Assembly: GCA_913053915.1 (NCBI GenBank)
Contig: CAJXGP010000133.1
Span: 1 to 6,300, forward strand
Direction: 5' to 3'
Length of the DNA stretch: 6,300 bases
Origin: an uncultured Ignavibacteriales bacterium
Lineage (GTDB): Bacteria > Bacteroidota > Ignavibacteria > Ignavibacteriales > Ignavibacteriaceae
Positions 1 to 6,300 of the stretch are shown here, piece after piece. Below the pieces are notes generated by a model that saw only the letters and a program-made list of their open reading frames with translations, was not told the origin of the DNA and ran no database searches. A program made the position numbers and the translations under genes. Position 1 is the stretch's first letter. Every line of letters begins with the position of its first letter.

Positions 1-480
1 AAGAAAGTGAAACAGTTAGGTATAATCGATACAAATCGTATCGGTGTATCGGGATGGTCTTACGGAGGATACATGACATCATGGTTGAATGGATATTACC
101 CAAATAAATGGAAAGCCGCAGTTGAAGGCGCTGCCCTTAACGACTGGGTAATGGATTACACAATCGCTTTCTATCAAACGGATGATCTCTATTTCTTCGG
201 CGGATCACCTTGGGTAAAACAATACTGGAAAATCTGGCGGGAACAGTCCCCTATTGTATACGCTCAATATGTAAAAGCGCCGACTTTGATAATGGGTGAT
301 GCCGGCGATCCTAATGTGCCCATAGTAAATAGCTACGAGATGTACCACGCATTGCTCGATAACGGAGTACATACTGAATTTTATGTTTATCCCGTAGATA
401 CTCATTTCCCACATGATATTGTAAGAAGAACCGACATTTTCAAGCGTTGGATCGACTGGATGGTGAAATACTTGAAGTGA
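1..480 (+). CDS. S9-family serine peptidase (prolyl oligopeptidase/DPP-IV type), C-terminal part
   Basis: The reading frame is open from base 1, so the gene starts outside the window and only the last 159 residues are visible. They form the C-terminal half of an alpha/beta-hydrolase catalytic domain. The nucleophile elbow GWSYGG places the catalytic Ser at 58-60. The segment MGDAGDPNVP gives the catalytic Asp at 307-309, and its following Asn aligns with the substrate-contacting Asn of DPP-IV. The His of PVDTHF is at 403-405. The protein ends WIDWMVKYLK, the usual amphipathic last helix of the family, so the C-terminus is intact. Family members cleave peptides, often after proline or by removing N-terminal dipeptides, and in this type of bacterium are usually exported. 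The beta-propeller and any signal peptide would lie upstream, so exact specificity and location cannot be read. It ends with TGA and is convergent with the transsulfuration genes. Confidence 0.93.
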   Translation, partial: KKVKQLGIIDTNRIGVSGWSYGGYMTSWLNGYYPNKWKAAVEGAALNDWVMDYTIAFYQTDDLYFFGGSPWVKQYWKIWREQSPIVYAQYVKAPTLIMGDAGDPNVPIVNSYEMYHALLDNGVHTEFYVYPVDTHFPHDIVRRTDIFKRWIDWMVKYLK

Positions 481-601
481 GAGCAAGGAATATTATGTTA
501 TTATTAAATTGTTGCTTCGAAGGAATTCAAAATATATTTTTATCTTATTGAACCTTACGATATTATAAATCATTTCTTCGTTTTTTTTGCAGAAGAATTA
601 G

Positions 602-653
602 CCGCGAATGCACGAATTATATTTTTTTTCATATAAAATTCGTGAATTCGCGG
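602..653. repeat. Long AT-rich palindrome between convergent genes (possible repeat element or terminator)
   Basis: The arm at 602-622 (CCGCGAATGCACGAATT then ATAT) pairs with the arm at 631-653 with one mismatch and a two-base bulge, around an eight-base T-rich loop. It lies between the 3' ends of two convergent genes, where a bidirectional terminator is expected. In the + direction the stem is followed after a few bases by a T-run (661-666); in the - direction no T-run follows. The GAATTCACGAATT core resembles palindromes I have seen scattered between genes in AT-rich environmental bacteria, so it may be a dispersed repeat that also terminates transcription. The rest of the 481-727 gap is AT-rich, with only a weak TTCTTC/GAAGAA hairpin at 574-597. 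Confidence 0.6.
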
Positions 654-727
654 TATAAATATTTTTTATCAGCTTCACATATGTTTTTTTTATAAAAGTC
701 TTTTTTCACTTGAACTATTGCAAAAAA

Positions 728-1861
728 TCATTTCAATGCGTTTTCTATATCTGCAATTAAATCTTCAATATCTTCGATACCGACGGAAAATCTAACAAGA
801 CTTTCGGTCAATCCCATTTTATCACGGTCTGATTTAGGCACGGAAGCATGTGTCATACTAGCCGGATGACTTATTAAACTTTCAACGCCGCCCAAGCTTT
901 CGCCGAGAGTAAAGACTTTAACATTCTTCAAAATTTTTTTTGCCATTTCAAAATCACCGAAATCGACTGAGATCATACCGCCAAATCCGCGCATTTGTTT
1001 TTTTGCCAAATCATATTGAGGATGGGACGGTAATCCCGGATAATAAACCTTTTTTGCCAATTTCGACTTTTCCAAATAATTTGCCAACTCAATCGCATTT
1101 TTATTGTGTCTTTCCATTCTGACGGCAAGTGTTTTTGTCGATCGAAGCACCAACCAGCAATCAAACGGCGAAGGAATTCCGCCGGCGGCATTTTGAATAT
1201 ATCTTAACCTCTCATGAATTTTATCGTCATTTGTAACAATTATTCCGCCAATTACATCGCTATGTCCATTTATATATTTAGTAGAACTATGTAAAACTAT
1301 ATCGCATCCCAGCGTTAACGGGTTTTGAAAATAGGGGCTCATAAAAGTGTTATCGACAATGCTGATCAAATTATGTTTCTTGCAAATCTTTGCCGCACCC
1401 TCCAAATCGGTTAAATTTAACATAGGATTAGTCGGAGTTTCGAGATAAACAAGTTTTGTATTTGCCTTGACGGCATTTTCGATATTAGCCAAATCGCTTG
1501 TATTGATCCAAGAAAATTCAATTCCAAAGTCCTTCATTACCAATTCAAAAAGTCTGTATGTTCCGCCGTAAACATTATCTGAAATTACGACATGATCGCC
1601 GGCTTTAATAAGGCTCATCAATGCGTGAGTTGCTGCTAAACCGGATGCAAAAGCAATACCGTATTTCCCTCTTTCAAGAGTTGCAATATTTTTTTCCATT
1701 GCCTGGCGTGTAAGATTATGAGTTCTTCCGTATTCATAGCCTTTATGTTTGCCAAGTTCTTCCTGCGCATAGGTAGAAGTTTGATAAATCGGAGTAATTA
1801 CAGCGCCGGTAACCGGATCGGGCGTTTGTCCGGCATGTATAGCATCAGTTGAGAATCCCAT
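728..1861 (-). CDS. Cystathionine gamma-lyase / gamma-synthase (Cys/Met metabolism PLP enzyme)
   Basis: This 377-residue protein has the normal length for the family. It acts in the cytoplasm as a PLP homotetramer. Visible motifs are YEYGRTHN (Tyr44 and Arg46, phosphate contact from the neighbouring subunit), ASGLAA at 72-77, DNVYGGTYR with ring-stacking Tyr98, VDNTF with Asp170 at the PLP ring nitrogen, HSSTKY with Schiff-base Lys195, and VRFSVGIED with substrate-binding Arg357. Glu321 in ESLGG sits where human gamma-lyase has Glu339. Sequence alone separates gamma-lyase from gamma-synthase poorly. The gene follows a cystathionine beta-synthase by 35 nt, which favours the lyase role: cystathionine to cysteine, 2-oxobutyrate and ammonia. 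The ATG is supported by AGGAAT at 1869-1874 on the coding strand, and the N-terminus MGFSTDAIHAG is typical. Methionine gamma-lyase is a less likely alternative. Confidence 0.93.
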   Translation of the reverse strand: MGFSTDAIHAGQTPDPVTGAVITPIYQTSTYAQEELGKHKGYEYGRTHNLTRQAMEKNIATLERGKYGIAFASGLAATHALMSLIKAGDHVVISDNVYGGTYRLFELVMKDFGIEFSWINTSDLANIENAVKANTKLVYLETPTNPMLNLTDLEGAAKICKKHNLISIVDNTFMSPYFQNPLTLGCDIVLHSSTKYINGHSDVIGGIIVTNDDKIHERLRYIQNAAGGIPSPFDCWLVLRSTKTLAVRMERHNKNAIELANYLEKSKLAKKVYYPGLPSHPQYDLAKKQMRGFGGMISVDFGDFEMAKKILKNVKVFTLGESLGGVESLISHPASMTHASVPKSDRDKMGLTESLVRFSVGIEDIEDLIADIENALK

Positions 1862-1896
1862 AAGATTAATTCCTATGATTTGAGATTAAAAAATGA

Positions 1897-3264
1897 TTAC
1901 GAAAAATTAGCATATTCAATTATATCATATCTTGTAACAATATCGATTATCCGGCCGTACTCAGTTACCAGTACTGCCGGTGAATCGCTTAGGTATTTTT
2001 TAACAACGGAAAGTTCAGTCTTTTCAGCCAAAGTAGGAAAACCAGGTTCCATTACGTTCTCTATAATTGAATCCATCAACCCGGGATCGTCCAATAACTT
2101 TGCCATTAATCTGGCTTCTCTAATACTGCCGACAGACTCGCCATCCTGAATAACCGGTAATTGAGAAAATCCCCTGCTATTTAAAACACCAACGGCATAT
2201 TTTACTTTATCTTTTGCATTAAGCGTAATTAAATTTTTTGTTTCATCTTTTCTTTTTGCCAAAGAAACATCATGAAGTGTTTTAATTTCAACGGGGAATA
2301 AACGCTTTTCCCTCAACCATTCATCACTTTGGAATTTGGTTAGATATCTTTCGCCGGTGTCGCATACAATGAAAACAATTAAATCGTTTTCAGTTAAATT
2401 CTCTGCAATTTGCAAAGTAATGCCAAGGATTGTTCCGGTACTTCCACCGCAAAATATTCCTTCTTCACGTGACAGCAATCTGGCAAACTTAAACGAATCA
2501 ATATCGCTGATATTGTAAATCTTGTCGATAAATTGAAAATGTACATTTTGAGGCAAGCAATCTTGCCCGATACCTTCGACTAGATATGGTGTGCTCTCTA
2601 TTAACTCGTGTTTTTCTTTATAAACCTTAAAAATAGAACCGTAGGGATCTGCACCGATAATTTGAATATTTGCGTTCTTTTCCTTTAAGAATCTACCCAC
2701 ACCGCTGATAGTACCGCCTGTTCCGATTCCCGTAACGAAATGAGTTATTTTCCCTTCGGTTTGCCTCCAAATTTCCGGTCCGGTAGTTTTGTAGTGAATT
2801 TCCGGATTCGCCGGATTTGAATATTGATACATAAATGAAGAATTGGGAGTTTCCTTCTCAATTTTTTTTGCAACAGTAATATAATAATCGGGGTGATCAT
2901 GATTGACCGCGTTAGATACAACTATTACACCGCCTCCCAGCGCCTTCAAGTAATTTATTTTTTCCGAGCTAACTTTGTCCGTTACAACGGAAATAGATTT
3001 ATAACCTTTTACTGCACAAGCAAGAGCCAATCCGATACCTGTATTCCCGCTTGTTGCCTCGATTACAGTGCCTCCGGGTTTAATTTTACCGCTGCGTTCG
3101 GCTTCCTCAAGCATTGCTATTCCTATTCTGTCCTTCACGCTCCCTCCAGGATTTGCAGATTCCAGTTTAGCAAAAATTTGCGGTTTTAAACCCTTATTCA
3201 GTTTATTCAATTTTATCAGCGGAGTATTTCCCACAGCTTCTAAAATATTATTTTTAAATTCCAT
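1897..3264 (-). CDS. cbs: Cystathionine beta-synthase with C-terminal CBS-domain pair
   Basis: This 455-residue fold-type II PLP enzyme condenses serine and homocysteine to cystathionine, the first step of reverse transsulfuration; it can also make H2S. The catalytic domain spans about residues 5-320. It shows NPGGSVKDR with Schiff-base Lys44, TSGNTG (71-76), the phosphate loop GTGGT (181-185) and CGGSTG with Ser275 at the PLP ring nitrogen. DKVSSEK (96-102), [16 protein letters not shown] and LTKFQSDEW match cystathionine beta-synthase rather than cysteine synthase. Residues about 340-455 hold two CBS motifs (around [15 protein letters not shown] and [18 protein letters not shown]). Such a module binds S-adenosylmethionine in animal enzymes, so nucleotide or SAM control is possible. 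The protein starts directly at the catalytic domain, so the heme-binding N-terminal extension of animal enzymes is absent. A purine-rich stretch (GAGAAAG, 3271-3277) is a weak ribosome site for the ATG. It is the first gene of a two-gene unit. Confidence 0.94.
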   Translation of the reverse strand: MEFKNNILEAVGNTPLIKLNKLNKGLKPQIFAKLESANPGGSVKDRIGIAMLEEAERSGKIKPGGTVIEATSGNTGIGLALACAVKGYKSISVVTDKVSSEKINYLKALGGGVIVVSNAVNHDHPDYYITVAKKIEKETPNSSFMYQYSNPANPEIHYKTTGPEIWRQTEGKITHFVTGIGTGGTISGVGRFLKEKNANIQIIGADPYGSIFKVYKEKHELIESTPYLVEGIGQDCLPQNVHFQFIDKIYNISDIDSFKFARLLSREEGIFCGGSTGTILGITLQIAENLTENDLIVFIVCDTGERYLTKFQSDEWLREKRLFPVEIKTLHDVSLAKRKDETKNLITLNAKDKVKYAVGVLNSRGFSQLPVIQDGESVGSIREARLMAKLLDDPGLMDSIIENVMEPGFPTLAEKTELSVVKKYLSDSPAVLVTEYGRIIDIVTRYDIIEYANFS

Positions 3265-3326
3265 TACATTCTTTCTCTTTAATAAATTTAAGACTAATCC
3301 AAAAACTCACCGGTTAAATTAGTAAT

Positions 3327-3357
3327 TTTATACTAAAGTTCTTTATTGCATTTTCAA
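3327..3357 (-). promoter_or_regulatory. Candidate sigma70-type promoter upstream of cbs
   Basis: On the - strand, TTGAAA (3352-3357) is followed 16 nt later by TAGTAT (3330-3335), or 19 nt later by TATAAA (3327-3332). It lies about 60-90 nt before the cbs start codon, the only good match in the leader. The region is AT-rich, so chance matches are likely. I see no convincing riboswitch in the leader. Confidence 0.3.
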
Positions 3358-3393
3358 AGATTTATTCATGAGTTTCCTCAAAAATACCAATGT

Positions 3394-3495
3394 GTCATTC
3401 CGAACACATTCACTTCGCAGTGTAAACTCCGTGAAAGATCTCTAATCCATTGTAAAATAAAAAATTCTTCAGTCGTCTCACTCCTTCGGAATAAC
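3394..3495. repeat. Imperfect palindromic intergenic repeat (GTCATTCCGAA type)
   Basis: The left end GTCATTCCGAA (3394-3404) pairs with TTCGGAATAAC (3485-3495) at ten of eleven positions. Farther in, GTGAAAGATCT (3431-3441) loosely mirrors AAATTCTTCAG (3462-3472), and CACTTCGCAGTG (3411-3422) is itself a small hairpin. The wording is very like interspersed palindromes I recall from Bacteroidota- and Ignavibacteria-like genomes (TCATTCCGA ... TTCGGAATGA). Only one fairly complete copy is present here, so its being a genome-wide repeat is inferred. Confidence 0.6.
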
Positions 3496-3760
3496 CATAT
3501 TGAGCTTTTTAAAATGGGCTCATTTATGCAATGTTTATGGCTCAATATTCCTTTTAAACCGGAATATCGAAATAGCGATATCCAATATGATTCTTATCAT
3601 TATTTTATCGATAGAATAGCGGGTTTGAAATATCATAAAAATACCGGTTGATATTTTTCTTTTTCCGTTCAAAATAAAATAAGATTGTTATTCCGCATCC
3701 CCACTCTGCGAAGTAAGAAAACCCCTCTTTAGCTGAAACTTCCCTACTTTGCTGCCGATG

Positions 3761-3882
3761 AAAAAATTATCCGGAAATAAGACCGCTGTAAAAAGTCGAC
3801 CAAGGTTTTCAATAATCAGGATTGAAATAAAATCAGTCAAAATTACATTCTTTAATTTTTTACAGCGATCTCCGGCATAATT
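3761..3882 (-). terminator. Large inverted-repeat element with U-tail after pntB
   Basis: The arms AATTATCCGGA...GACCGCTGTAAAAA (3765-3794) and 3857-3882 pair along about 25 positions. There is one mismatch, a five-base bulge (AATAA, 3776-3780) and a one-base bulge. An inner hairpin, TTTCAAT (3807-3813) with ATTGAAA (3821-3827), sits in the large loop. Read from pntB, the structure begins 28 nt after the stop codon and ends in a run of six T (3766-3761), as expected for an intrinsic terminator. The loop of about 60 nt is far larger than normal for a simple terminator, so a mobile palindromic repeat that provides termination, or a structured RNA, is also possible. Confidence 0.5.
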
Positions 3883-3909
3883 GTATTAAATCTGCTTTAC
3901 GGAAAGAAA

Positions 3910-5295
3910 TCAAAGATTCTTAATCTCATGAGTTAATTTTGTTATTGCATCTTTTGCATCGCCAAAATACATCAATGAATTTTGACCGTAAAACAATTCA
4001 TTTTGGATACCGGCATATCCTACATTTAACGATCTCTTGTTAATAATTACAGTTTTGGCATGATCAACATTTAAGATAGGCATACCATAAATCGGGCTGT
4101 TTTTATCATGTCTGGCAGCCGGATTCACGACATCATTTGCACCTACAACCAGAGCGATATCGGTATTATCAAAATCGTTATTAATATCGTCCAATGCATA
4201 TAATTTATCATACGGTACATTTGCCTCGGCTAAGAGGACATTCATGTGACCCGGCATTCTGCCCGCTACAGGATGAATTGCAAAACGCACATCAATATTT
4301 CTTTTTTCCAAAGCAATCATTAATTCATGAATTGCATGCTGGGCTTGAGCAACAGCCATACCATAACCCGGAACAATTATTACGGATCTTGCCACATCAA
4401 AAATCATTGCTGCTTCTTCAGCATCAACCGACTTTACAGTACCTTGAATGCTATCGGTTGCAGTGCTTTCTGCAGGCGAAGAACCGGCCGATTCCCAGCC
4501 CCCGAGTAGAACGTTCATCAAGGATCTATTCATGCCCTTACACATGATATTAGTGAGAATTATTCCGGAAGCGCCGACTAAAGAGCCTGCAATTATCAGT
4601 TCACTATTACCGAGAACAAAACCTGTAGTTGCACCTGCCAATCCAGAATAGGAATTCAATAATGAAATTGCTACGGGCATATCAGCACCACCTATCGGTA
4701 ATACTAATAAAATCCCTAAAATCAGAGATGTGATGGTAATCATTAAAGTTAAATCTGCACTGGCAGGGTTTATAACAACGTATGTACCTGCCGCAAGAAT
4801 AAATAAAAGCAGTAAAGCGTTGAGCGGGTGCTGTCCGGGATATTTTATAACTTTACCCGTTATCCATCCCTGAAGTTTAGCAAAAGCTATCATGGAACCG
4901 GTAAAGGTAACGCCGCCGATCAGCAAACTAAGTACAATCGCTACACCGGTATTTATAGGTATATGAGGCGATATTTTGTAATATTCAGATAATGCTACTA
5001 AGGTTGAAGCACCGCCGCCAAATCCGTTCAACATTCCTACCATTTGCGGCATACCTGTCATTTTAACTCTGACAGCCATTATTGCACCAATAGCCGAACC
5101 TATTATTATTCCTATTATTATCCATTCATAAGTAAGCACCTGTTTAGCAAACAGTGTTACAACTATTGCCAACAGCATACCAATAGCAGCATATAAATTA
5201 CCTTTTCGTGCAGTTTTGGGAGAGCTTAATTTTTTAATTCCGACAATGAAAAATATTGATGATATTAGATAAGTTATATCAATTACCGTATTCAT
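3910..5295 (-). CDS. pntB: NAD(P) transhydrogenase subunit beta (PntB)
   Basis: This 461-residue inner-membrane protein is full length for the family. Residues 1 to about 255 form roughly nine membrane helices (domain II). Residues about 285-461 form the NADP(H)-binding domain III, which faces the cytoplasm. Domain III shows the Rossmann fingerprint GYGMAVAQAQ (310-319), HPVAGRMPGH (341-350), VGANDVVNPAA (384-394, with the conserved Asp388) and KRSLNVGYAG (420-429, binding the NADP 2'-phosphate). GGADMPVAISLLNSYSG (202-218) is the conserved channel segment, with Asp205 matching E. coli Asp213. With the alpha subunits it couples proton entry to hydride transfer from NADH to NADP. The family's channel His (E. 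coli His91) is Asn90 here. The ATG lies 8 nt after the pntAB stop, and its GTGAG ribosome site overlaps that stop, so translation is probably coupled. Confidence 0.96.
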   Translation of the reverse strand: MNTVIDITYLISSIFFIVGIKKLSSPKTARKGNLYAAIGMLLAIVVTLFAKQVLTYEWIIIGIIIGSAIGAIMAVRVKMTGMPQMVGMLNGFGGGASTLVALSEYYKISPHIPINTGVAIVLSLLIGGVTFTGSMIAFAKLQGWITGKVIKYPGQHPLNALLLLFILAAGTYVVINPASADLTLMITITSLILGILLVLPIGGADMPVAISLLNSYSGLAGATTGFVLGNSELIIAGSLVGASGIILTNIMCKGMNRSLMNVLLGGWESAGSSPAESTATDSIQGTVKSVDAEEAAMIFDVARSVIIVPGYGMAVAQAQHAIHELMIALEKRNIDVRFAIHPVAGRMPGHMNVLLAEANVPYDKLYALDDINNDFDNTDIALVVGANDVVNPAARHDKNSPIYGMPILNVDHAKTVIINKRSLNVGYAGIQNELFYGQNSLMYFGDAKDAITKLTHEIKNL

Positions 5296-5303
5296 AAATT
5301 AAC

Positions 5304-5585
5304 TCACTTTTTTTTGAACATTTTTAACATCCTATCGGTCACCATAAATCCACCGACAACATTTATCATAGCAAATATTACAGCTATCATACCTAGAGTT
5401 GTGCTGATGGTATATTCCTTCATACCCGCGCTCAACAAAGCCCCTATAATCGTAATCCCGGAGATAGCATTTGAACCTGACATGAGAGGAGTGTGCAAAA
5501 TCGGCGGAACTTTTGTTATCAATTCGAAGCCTACAAAAATAGCAAGTACAAATACATATATTAACATTAAAAAGTTTGCATCCAT
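5304..5585 (-). CDS. pntAB: NAD(P) transhydrogenase subunit alpha part 2 (PntAB, membrane)
   Basis: This 93-residue protein has about three membrane helices (near 5-24, 36-54 and 60-82) and a basic tail ending KMFKKK. Its signature is LHTPLMSGSNAISGITIIGAL (from residue 30), matching the membrane part of E. coli PntA. It forms part of the domain II proton channel between the NAD-binding alpha1 subunit and PntB. The start is the ATG at 5583-5585, with AGGGAA (5591-5596 on the + strand as TTCCCT) five bases upstream, a good ribosome site. It is a genuine separate gene, as in Rhodospirillum rubrum (pntAA-pntAB-pntB), not a broken PntA. Residue 42, after NAI, is Ser. I recall that some split enzymes, such as that of Thermus, carry the channel His at or near this position. 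Confidence 0.94.
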   Translation of the reverse strand: MDANFLMLIYVFVLAIFVGFELITKVPPILHTPLMSGSNAISGITIIGALLSAGMKEYTISTTLGMIAVIFAMINVVGGFMVTDRMLKMFKKK

Positions 5586-5621
5586 AATACTTCCCTTTTA
5601 TTTTTAAGTACATTATAAATT

Positions 5622-5667
5622 ATGGCAGTCGTGTCATTAAAACTTTCAGCATTATTACGGCTGCCAT
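5622..5667 (-). promoter_or_regulatory. Hairpin in the pntAA-pntAB gap
   Basis: ATGGCAGTCGT (5622-5632) pairs with ACGGCTGCCAT (5657-5667) at ten of eleven positions, and the mismatch can be a G-U pair in RNA. The loop is 24 nt. On the coding strand it lies 36 nt before the pntAB start codon, followed by TATAAT (5612-5617) rather than a T-run, so it does not look like a standard terminator. It may be an RNA processing or stability element that sets subunit ratios, or a small dispersed repeat. Confidence 0.5.
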
Positions 5668-5689
5668 TTATTATTAACTTTAAAAGTGT

Positions 5690-5718
5690 ATTTTAAATTA
5701 TTCTTGATTCAATTCCAA
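5690..5718 (-). promoter_or_regulatory. Candidate internal promoter for pntAB-pntB
   Basis: On the - strand, TTGGAA (5713-5718) and TAAAAT (5690-5695) are separated by exactly 17 nt, within the 177-nt gap after pntAA. Transcription from it would place the 5622-5667 hairpin in the leader of pntAB. A perfect TATAAT also occurs at 5612-5617 but lacks a good -35 partner. The gap is AT-rich, so either match may be chance. Confidence 0.25.
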
Positions 5719-5762
5719 AAGAATTTACGATACTTCAATCTTTCGGAAAAATATATCAATTT

Positions 5763-6300
5763 TTATTTTAATAATTCCTTTACTCTTGGTTGAATTATTT
5801 CTCCATTATAAGTAATTAAAGATCCTTTAACTATTTCATTATCCAAACTTAATTCTATTTTACCTTCTTTACCGATATAAGTAATTAAATTCAGAAGGTT
5901 CTTAGCGTACATTTCGCTAGCGTGATACGGAACAAGACTTGGAAGATTAAGTTCGCCGATTATTGTAACCTCGTATTTTTTTATTGATTTTCCTTTTTCA
6001 CTTATTTCACAATTACCGCCAAATTCTACCGCCATATCCAGAACCACACTACCGGGTTTCATGTGTTTAACCATCTCTTCGGTAACAAGCAAAGGCGCTT
6101 TTTTCCCCGGTACTAAGGCAGTGGTAATAACAATATCCGATTCGGTAACATGTTTGAATATTAATTCTTTTTGCTTTCTTAAGAACTCTTCGGAAGCTTC
6201 TTTAGCATATCCGCCTTCATCCTCCATAGAATCGTCCGTTTCGACTTCAATATATTGCCCACCTAAACTTTGTACTTCCTCCTTAACCGCAGGACGAATA
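5763..6300 (-). CDS. pntAA: NAD(P) transhydrogenase subunit alpha part 1 (PntAA), C-terminal part
   Basis: The frame is open to the window edge: 24 codons beyond the first internal ATG (6225-6227) read IRPAVKEEVQSLGGQYIEVE and match PntA. The gene therefore begins outside the window, and about 178 C-terminal residues are visible. This is the soluble NAD(H)-binding domain I, related to alanine dehydrogenase. Recognisable segments are GGYAKEASEEF, TTALVPGKKAPLLVTEEMV, GSVVLDMAVEFGGNCE and the near-C-terminal SEMYAKNLLNLI, all close to the R. rubrum alpha1 type. The subunit binds NADH and passes hydride to NADP bound by PntB. It ends VKELLK-TAA without any membrane segment, as expected for a split alpha1. 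The next gene, pntAB, starts 177 nt later, an unusually wide spacing for subunits of one complex. Confidence 0.94.
   Translation of the reverse strand, partial: IRPAVKEEVQSLGGQYIEVETDDSMEDEGGYAKEASEEFLRKQKELIFKHVTESDIVITTALVPGKKAPLLVTEEMVKHMKPGSVVLDMAVEFGGNCEISEKGKSIKKYEVTIIGELNLPSLVPYHASEMYAKNLLNLITYIGKEGKIELSLDNEIVKGSLITYNGEIIQPRVKELLK

Larger units (their letters stand above)
3265..3909. other. 645-bp non-coding, repeat-rich region between the pnt and cbs operons
   Basis: No frame here looks like a real protein. The stretch holds the cbs leader (3265-3360), an imperfect palindrome (3394-3495), a cluster of small repeats (3556-3649) and a 122-bp inverted-repeat element next to the pntB stop (3761-3882). 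In the middle cluster, a short hairpin pairs GGAATATCG (3561-3569) with CGATATCC (3576-3583). TATCGAAATAGCG (3565-3577) recurs imperfectly as TATCGATAGAATAGCG at about 3606-3620, and AACCGG (3557-3562) and CCGGTT (3644-3649) could pair across the cluster. GTTATTCCG (3687-3695) is an exact reverse complement of 3487-3495. This is consistent with an accumulation of decayed small repeats. Confidence 0.65.

Noticed and set aside
205..486. Open frame on the - strand opposite the peptidase
   Set aside because: It lies opposite the catalytic Asp and His region of the S9 peptidase and resembles no family.
1880..2149. Open frame of 89 codons on the + strand
   Set aside because: Antisense to the well-supported CBS-domain part of cbs; a coding shadow.
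2893..3322. Two + strand open frames opposite the 5' part of cbs
   Set aside because: They lie opposite conserved catalytic motifs of cbs and have no family resemblance or ribosome sites.
3265..3360. Possible SAM or other riboswitch in the cbs leader
   Set aside because: The leader is short and AT-rich, without the conserved stems or core motifs of known SAM riboswitches.
3346..3651. Open frame of 101 codons on the + strand
   Set aside because: It starts with TTG, has no ribosome site, runs through the palindromic repeat and shows no recognisable protein features.
3688..3885. 65-codon stop-free frame on the - strand across the inverted-repeat element
   Set aside because: No usual start codon at its head and no recognisable family; it overlaps the terminator-like structure.
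4194..4651. Overlapping + strand open frames opposite pntB
   Set aside because: Antisense shadows of the conserved NADP-binding domain.
5304..6300. Possible frameshifted or broken single pntA
   Set aside because: Alpha1 ends where split alpha1 subunits normally end, and alpha2 has its own ATG and ribosome site, so this is the natural three-subunit arrangement.

Overview
This AT-rich window carries six protein-coding regions and no RNA gene, transposase or CRISPR array that I can support. The proteins look like those of the Bacteroidota/Chlorobiota/Ignavibacteria part of the bacterial tree. The clues are the low-GC codon use, the S9 peptidase type, the three-gene transhydrogenase and the palindromic intergenic repeats. 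This placement is an inference from general resemblance; no marker gene is present to fix it.

Layout from left to right. Positions 1-480 (+) hold the C-terminal catalytic end of an S9-family serine peptidase with all three triad residues. A 247-bp convergent gap follows, carrying a strong palindrome (602-653). Positions 3264 down to 728 (-) form a two-gene unit: cystathionine beta-synthase with a C-terminal CBS-domain pair, then 35 nt later a PLP-dependent cystathionine gamma-lyase/gamma-synthase. Positions 3265-3909 are 645 bp of non-coding, repeat-rich DNA. They contain a candidate promoter for the cbs gene, an imperfect palindrome starting GTCATTCCGAA, and a 122-bp inverted-repeat element ending in a U-run just downstream of the next operon. 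Positions 6300 down to 3910 (-) hold a proton-translocating NAD(P) transhydrogenase in the split three-subunit form: pntAA (alpha1, N-terminus outside the window), pntAB (alpha2) and pntB (beta).

How the genes work together. The cbs/cgl pair would convert homocysteine plus serine to cystathionine and then to cysteine (reverse transsulfuration), and both enzymes can also release H2S. The transhydrogenase uses the proton-motive force to make NADPH from NADH. The peptidase fragment is convergent with these operons and functionally unrelated.

The observation I consider most worth checking is in the transhydrogenase. The membrane subunits appear to have no histidine at the places where the proton-pathway histidine is found in studied enzymes: beta residue 90 is Asn, beta residue 214 is Asn and alpha2 residue 42 is Ser. 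Other items are the intergenic palindromes and the unusually long alpha1-alpha2 gap with its hairpin and possible internal promoter. I did not find a clearly new multi-gene system here.
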